DNA of 64,000 bases from Nematopogon swammerdamellus (taxonomy: Eukaryota; Arthropoda; Insecta; Lepidoptera; Adelidae). Each line of letters starts with the position of its first letter. The stretch's first letter is position 1. Shown here one piece after another: positions 59,801-64,000 of the stretch. A program made the position numbers and the translations under genes. The stretch spans positions 6,917,247-6,981,246 of the forward strand of contig OX336354.1 of assembly GCA_946902875.1 (NCBI GenBank). The letters run 5' to 3'. The notes under the pieces were generated by a model. It saw only the letters and a list, made by a program, of their open reading frames with translations. It was not told where the DNA came from and searched no databases.

Positions 59801-62144
59801 TGTCTGTGTGTTTATTATTAATATTAGTTTGTGATGCTCGTTTATTTCAATTGGAAGGGCTTTTGATTTAGGAGGGGGCTGGCTATTTAGCGGCGCGGGG
59901 GCCCCGCCGATCGGGCGCCCCGCGGCAGCCTATGTAAATACTCACGCGAGCTCACTCACCGCATACAAAAGTATAGAACAGTCTTCAGCTCGTTGAGCAA
60001 GTTAAAATCGGTATAAATGGTGTGCACACACACAGACGAAAATACAAACATATGCCTATCCCAGTCACACGTAGACATCTCTTATCAGCATGATGTCTGA
60101 TGCTATTGTGTGCGTTGTATTTTATAGGACGATGACAAATTGTATGCAATGTGTGACAAGGGCAGTTATATTATTTTTAATATATATGGTCACTTTATAC
60201 AACAATTTAACACATATTCTACTTCAAACATGTATATTTATTGCACCTATTTTCCGATTTTGTTTTAAATAATTATAATATTATTTTTTCTTGCAGGTAA
60301 GTCGTCAATGAACTCATGAATACAAACTGGAATGAAGCGGCAACGGTAAGTGGACGATGTATATACAAATAATAAACACATTACCCTCCTGTTGGCTTCG
60401 CGAGATAATTTCATCCAAATCGTTAGAGCCGTTTCCGAGAAACCAATTCTATACAATTATCTACAAGTTTAGCTCACTGAAACTAATAGGATTTATAGTT
60501 ATTGACTATAAATCCTAGCGTCCGAATGAATTTTGCGAAGTAAGTAGTATTTGTTTTACCAAAAGCCGTCCGGCGCCCACCGCGTCACGTCTTCCACCCC
60601 ATTCCACTCGGAGCGACGACGACTACGTCTTGACGTTGATTTTAAATACTTTCTCGTCTGCTGTGTTCCTGTCCCTTGTGATATGAGTATCCTGGGTGGT
60701 ATGTAGTTATTAAGGTTTATTGTTTGTTTAAGCGAGTGTTTAAGTGATTTCTTTAAATGATTGGTACCTATATGGTTGCATAATTTTCTGAAACCTGTCC
60801 GTGTTTTCTCTGTCGGTATAATTATGTTCAAATATTATATTAAGTCACTATTTTGTTACGTAATTGTTTGGATATGCCGAGGCTTGATTTGAACCTAATA
60901 ATTGGGAATCGATCTATACTTTTATCTATATTCTTACAATTCTCAGGCTCCTTGTTTAGGTAGGACCAATGAGCGCCTAGGATTTGTTCAAACTGCTTCA
61001 CTGCCTAGTTTGCTGATAATAAATATTTACATAGAATCTTATGTTTGCTCAACGCTCCGTAATTTACGGATTGACGTTAGCGCGTTATAATATTTTTTTA
61101 ATTATTGGCCTAGCGAGATTCTTTCATAGCCGCAATAAATCGGTGATGAATTCGATTCCTCGCCTCGGCCACACGTCTCGGTTCCACCGCCAATTATAGG
61201 TAACGCTGCGCGGCGCCTCCCACTAAATTTATTATGGGACCGCATATTTTCTCCTCAAAAAGCAAATAAAGGAGCGTCGCGGCCGCGGGCCGGAGCGCCG
61301 GCGGCGGTGTAATAACGGTGATTATGATCCGGTGGGTCTAATAACAGTCCCCTGTACCAGGTGGGCTCGTACCAGGATCCCAGACGAGGCTACCGGTACC
61401 CACGCCACGTAATATTTCATCACAGTGCGTCGTGTGTGGTCTTTTCTTCTCCGTTGTGATCCACGAACCTGAATGAAGGTGTCGTATAGATGTTCCGGTG
61501 ACGTACGTTGCGTCCGAACAGTAGCGAGGATGTAGTCGTCTCGTCTGCGGCACAGATTAAGTAATAGTTAGATACTTTTTTTTTTTTTTTTATGGAACTC
61601 CATTTTTTATGGAATTCCATTCTCCGTTTGTTCTGTATTCTTCGACGGGTCTGACGCGAAGACGATCGATAACGTATCGGTAGACGCGATCTCCACACAC
61701 TGGCGAATAATACGTTTGGTCAATTCGACCGGACGGGCGGTCTCGGGTCGGTCTCCGGTGTCGGTAACGTGCAGTTAACTTATAGTCGCCGCGTAGTTTG
61801 CGCCGCGATACATCATGTTGGTTGCTGCGAGACGCGTAATTACAGGTTTTCAACGCCTGCTCCGTGAATCTGTAGCTGGCCCGAGCAGCTCGCCTCGACA
61901 CTACTCCTGCCTAAGCACACGTACGCGTTTTATAACTTTAGAAACTTACAAGTCTTGAAAAGAAAACTAAACCAACCGTGACCTAGTGAAAATCGTGTAT
62001 AAGTTTTCAGAATGTGAAATGTTTTTTTTTCCTTGCCCAGGAGGAGAAAACTGAATTAATTCAATTTGTTCCCTTCTCTGGAATCTATGAAGTTTAAGTA
62101 GCTACGTGAATCTAAACGTGAATTCTAAGTTAGTTTTATAGAAT
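56841..62144. other. non-coding stretch with scattered GC-rich islands
   Basis: Fewer recognisable repeats than the rest of the window. GC-rich patches at 58975-59045 (cgccgcgggccgtgtcagtc), 59885-59960 (ggggccccgccgatcgggcg) and 61200-61330 (gcgtcgcggccgcgggccgg) stand in AT-rich sequence. The islands may be conserved regulatory DNA; that is inference. No convincing exon. Confidence 0.4.
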
Positions 62145-62260
62145 GTCGGCGGAAAAGCAGTGGTTCCATATCGCATCGCTGAAGGCCGGCAGGACTGGAA
62201 GAAAATTGGAGAGGCTTATGCACAGCTGTGGATACATATACGCTGACTGGCTGACTGACT
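62145..62260 (+). mobile_element. RTE 3' end remnant
   Basis: Resembles 50069-50160 (aaagcagtggttcc, aaggccggcaggactgg, aaaattggagaggcttatgc) and ends in (CTGA)n-like sequence. A few codons only. Confidence 0.7.
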
Positions 62261-62429
62261 AACTTAATAACGAATAATGACATCAATTTAACTTATTTCC
62301 CATTTTAAGCATTGTAAATCAGGAGTTTCCCAAGCTCAAAAGTTTATTCTTCATCTAAAGTGCCTTTGTAATGTAGAGAACATTACGCAACTTTCTAGTA
62401 AAGCGTGAAACCGTTCGTATAATTTACTC

Positions 62430-62660
62430 AGTACTTGTAGGAAGAAACGACACGAAGTCGTGGACGTGAGCGAGCCACGAGCCGCCGCGGGCGCTGGGCC
62501 CCCCGCACACGGGGCGGACCGCGGCGCGCCCACCGCTCGCGGTAATTTGACGTCGCCGTGTGTGGCGGCCCTAACTCAGCCGAGCGTGATTGCTAAATTG
62601 AAAAATAAACATTTTGAGTGATGGCGCAGGACGATGATGAGAAAACGAGCTCGTGAGTGA
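62430..62660 (+). other. GC-rich island with a possible first exon
   Basis: 62440-62575 is CpG-rich (gccgccgcgggcgctggg, cggcgcgcccaccgctcgcg). Then ATG at 62620 reads MAQDDDEKTS to a donor-like tc|gtgagtg at 62654. It could be the start of a downstream gene or nothing; I recognise no protein with this start and cannot see a second exon. Confidence 0.2.
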
Positions 62661-63224
62661 TGGGGGAAGTTGGCGCAGGTTGTTGATCTGTTCGCTATTA
62701 TGCGTGCTAACGTGCCCTGCACTGGACCTCGCTTGACCCTCGCCGCTCTCTTCTGCGCGCGCATGGCTGCAACCTGCGAGAGACCTCCTGCGTTTGTACG
62801 CAACGTGTTAGGTAATAATTTCAAAACATTTTTAACTTCTGGCTATATATATATAGGTACTGGTTTTTATATAGTTTTAAATACATATGAATTTTTCGTT
62901 TTGGTGAACATGTTCTTTAAGTTTCTTTAAGATTGAGAGTACAGTCACAGATGAGATAATATATAATACGTTTCGGTTACCTGCTACAGTTCGAGTACTC
63001 GAATAAGCAATTAAAATGAACTGAAACAGCATCGGAAACAAACATTCCCGACCGACCAATATTAACAGACGCGAGTGTAAAATAAATAAAGCTGGGGCAC
63101 CGGTTAAACGTTGAAATTAATTACACGTTTCTTGTCCGCTCCGGCAATAAGAAGCGGTTAAAGTAAACAAAAGTAAAAAGCGATAAATCTCTTATTAATT
63201 TCTCGTGCTGCGAGCAAACGTGTG

Positions 63225-63335
63225 ACGCGCCCCGCCTCGCCTTTCCACCGCGCCGCGCCGCACCGCGCCCGCGCGTCCGTCTGTGCGTCCGGTCCGCGTC
63301 GCCGCCTCGGGCTACAGTGTGCTGGCGCCCTAACG
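63225..63335. other. GC-rich island
   Basis: A sharp CpG-rich block (gccgcgccgcaccgcgcccg) in AT-rich surroundings, resembling the composition at 62440-62575. No ORF with identity. A promoter or conserved regulatory block is possible. Confidence 0.3.
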
Positions 63336-63549
63336 TCGAACTGAAAAGTACGTGCATATTAATTGCAATTAGAAAATAAAACATTGCAGCTTATCATTTT
63401 GGTTATTTTCTGTACTGTTTTGGTTAATTTCTACTTCTAAAATATATCTATTCACATATATTTAGGTGTAAAAGTAATTTGTGATCTGTATTCAAATTCA
63501 TCATTGTAAAGAAATAAAAAAGTTGGTTGTCTGTAAAGTCGGTTTACGG

Positions 63550-63990
63550 ACGATAGTTTTACGTGATAACGTCATAAAGTAGTAAGACTACGCATGTCGT
63601 TTTTGTTACGTTTGTATTTCCGAAAATAATTCTTAGGTGGTTATAAAAAAAACTAAAGACCCTAAAAAAATTTAAACACCGTAACATTGCTTAAAAAAGA
63701 AAAAAAATCAAAACAAAATTTGAGGGAAAAAAATTTCGAACCCATGGTAAAAAAATACAAATCTTACACTCTTACCACTGAGCCACGAAATCACATAAAC
63801 GACCAAACGGATATCGGATTCCCTTGGTTCGCTTTCGGCTTGGGCCGATTGTGCCTCTCTATCGCTTGTTACGCGCTCTCATCTCGCCATCTGAGCCTGC
63901 ACACACAGGCTCAGATGGAACGTGACATTTTTTCGTACGTGCAGCCGGTGTTCATCAATTTATAAGACGTGACGTTATCACGTCAAAAAA
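63550..63990. mobile_element. DNA element with inverted ends and a tRNA-like internal segment
   Basis: ttacgtgataacgtca near 63560 and tgacgttatcacgt near 63970 are inverted. Inside, on the - strand (63785 to 63730), gtggctcagtggtaagagtg and gggttcgaaa look like tRNA A and B boxes, as in a tRNA-derived SINE head or tRNA pseudogene. The middle fails to fold as a tRNA because of a poly-T. Confidence 0.45.
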
Positions 63991-64000
63991 AAATATTTCT

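Noticed and set aside
60556..60831. 91-codon - strand ORF ending EWNGVEDVTRWAPDGFW.
   Set aside because: Possibly a transposon remnant, but I recognise no family and there is no second feature to support it.

Overview
The window is a eukaryotic, AT-rich, repeat-laden piece of an insect genome, most likely a moth or butterfly. Evidence for Lepidoptera: LINE 3' tails ending in repeated TATTC units, the 'gcccgcggcttcgctcgcgtgaaattcg' repeat seen throughout lepidopteran introns, a 5S-rRNA-like segment in a SINE that is close to the insect 5S internal promoter, and very dense small MITEs in introns. I see no prokaryotic genes, CRISPR arrays or functional tRNA/rRNA genes.

The one host gene I can support is the middle part of neurobeachin (rugose, rg, in Drosophila; NBEA in vertebrates) on the + strand. 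I could chain 25 exons from 4477 to 32853. Every junction keeps the reading frame, giving about 1,887 codons. They encode the armadillo-like/DUF4704 region (exons 1-6), a 1.7-kb exon for an acidic disordered linker with two motifs that match the consensus for binding PKA RII (exon 7), the DUF1088-type core (exons 8-13), an insect-variable His/Asn-rich and acidic linker (exons 14-19), and the conserved block leading into the PH-BEACH module (exons 20-25). Both ends of the protein are missing: the N-terminal laminin-G region lies upstream, and the PH/BEACH/WD40 exons were not found in the remaining 31 kb.

The introns and the right half are filled with mobile elements. The main one is a structurally complete BEL/Pao LTR retrotransposon on the - strand (40592-47041), with 122-bp identical LTRs, a 5-bp target duplication and a 1,730-codon pol frame. 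Others are C-terminal LINE fragments (Jockey/CR1-like and RTE-like), a composite tRNA/5S-like SINE family, a PIF/Harbinger-type element with a MADF-domain remnant, two copies of a TA-flanked MITE, and several hairpin MITEs.

There are five sizeable tandem arrays: 84, 74, about 66, 56 and about 65 bp units. The last recurs at three places.

Region by region: 1-4476 repeats; 4477-32853 neurobeachin with TE-filled introns; 32854-40586 MITEs, a LINE fragment and two GC-rich patches; 40587-47046 BEL/Pao with its target duplication; 47047-56840 MITEs, SINE/LINE fragments, a palindrome and a minisatellite; 56841-64000 fewer recognisable repeats and several GC-rich islands, possibly regulatory. I found no new multi-gene system. 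The most useful observations are splice-site and repeat features inside neurobeachin and the intact BEL/Pao copy.
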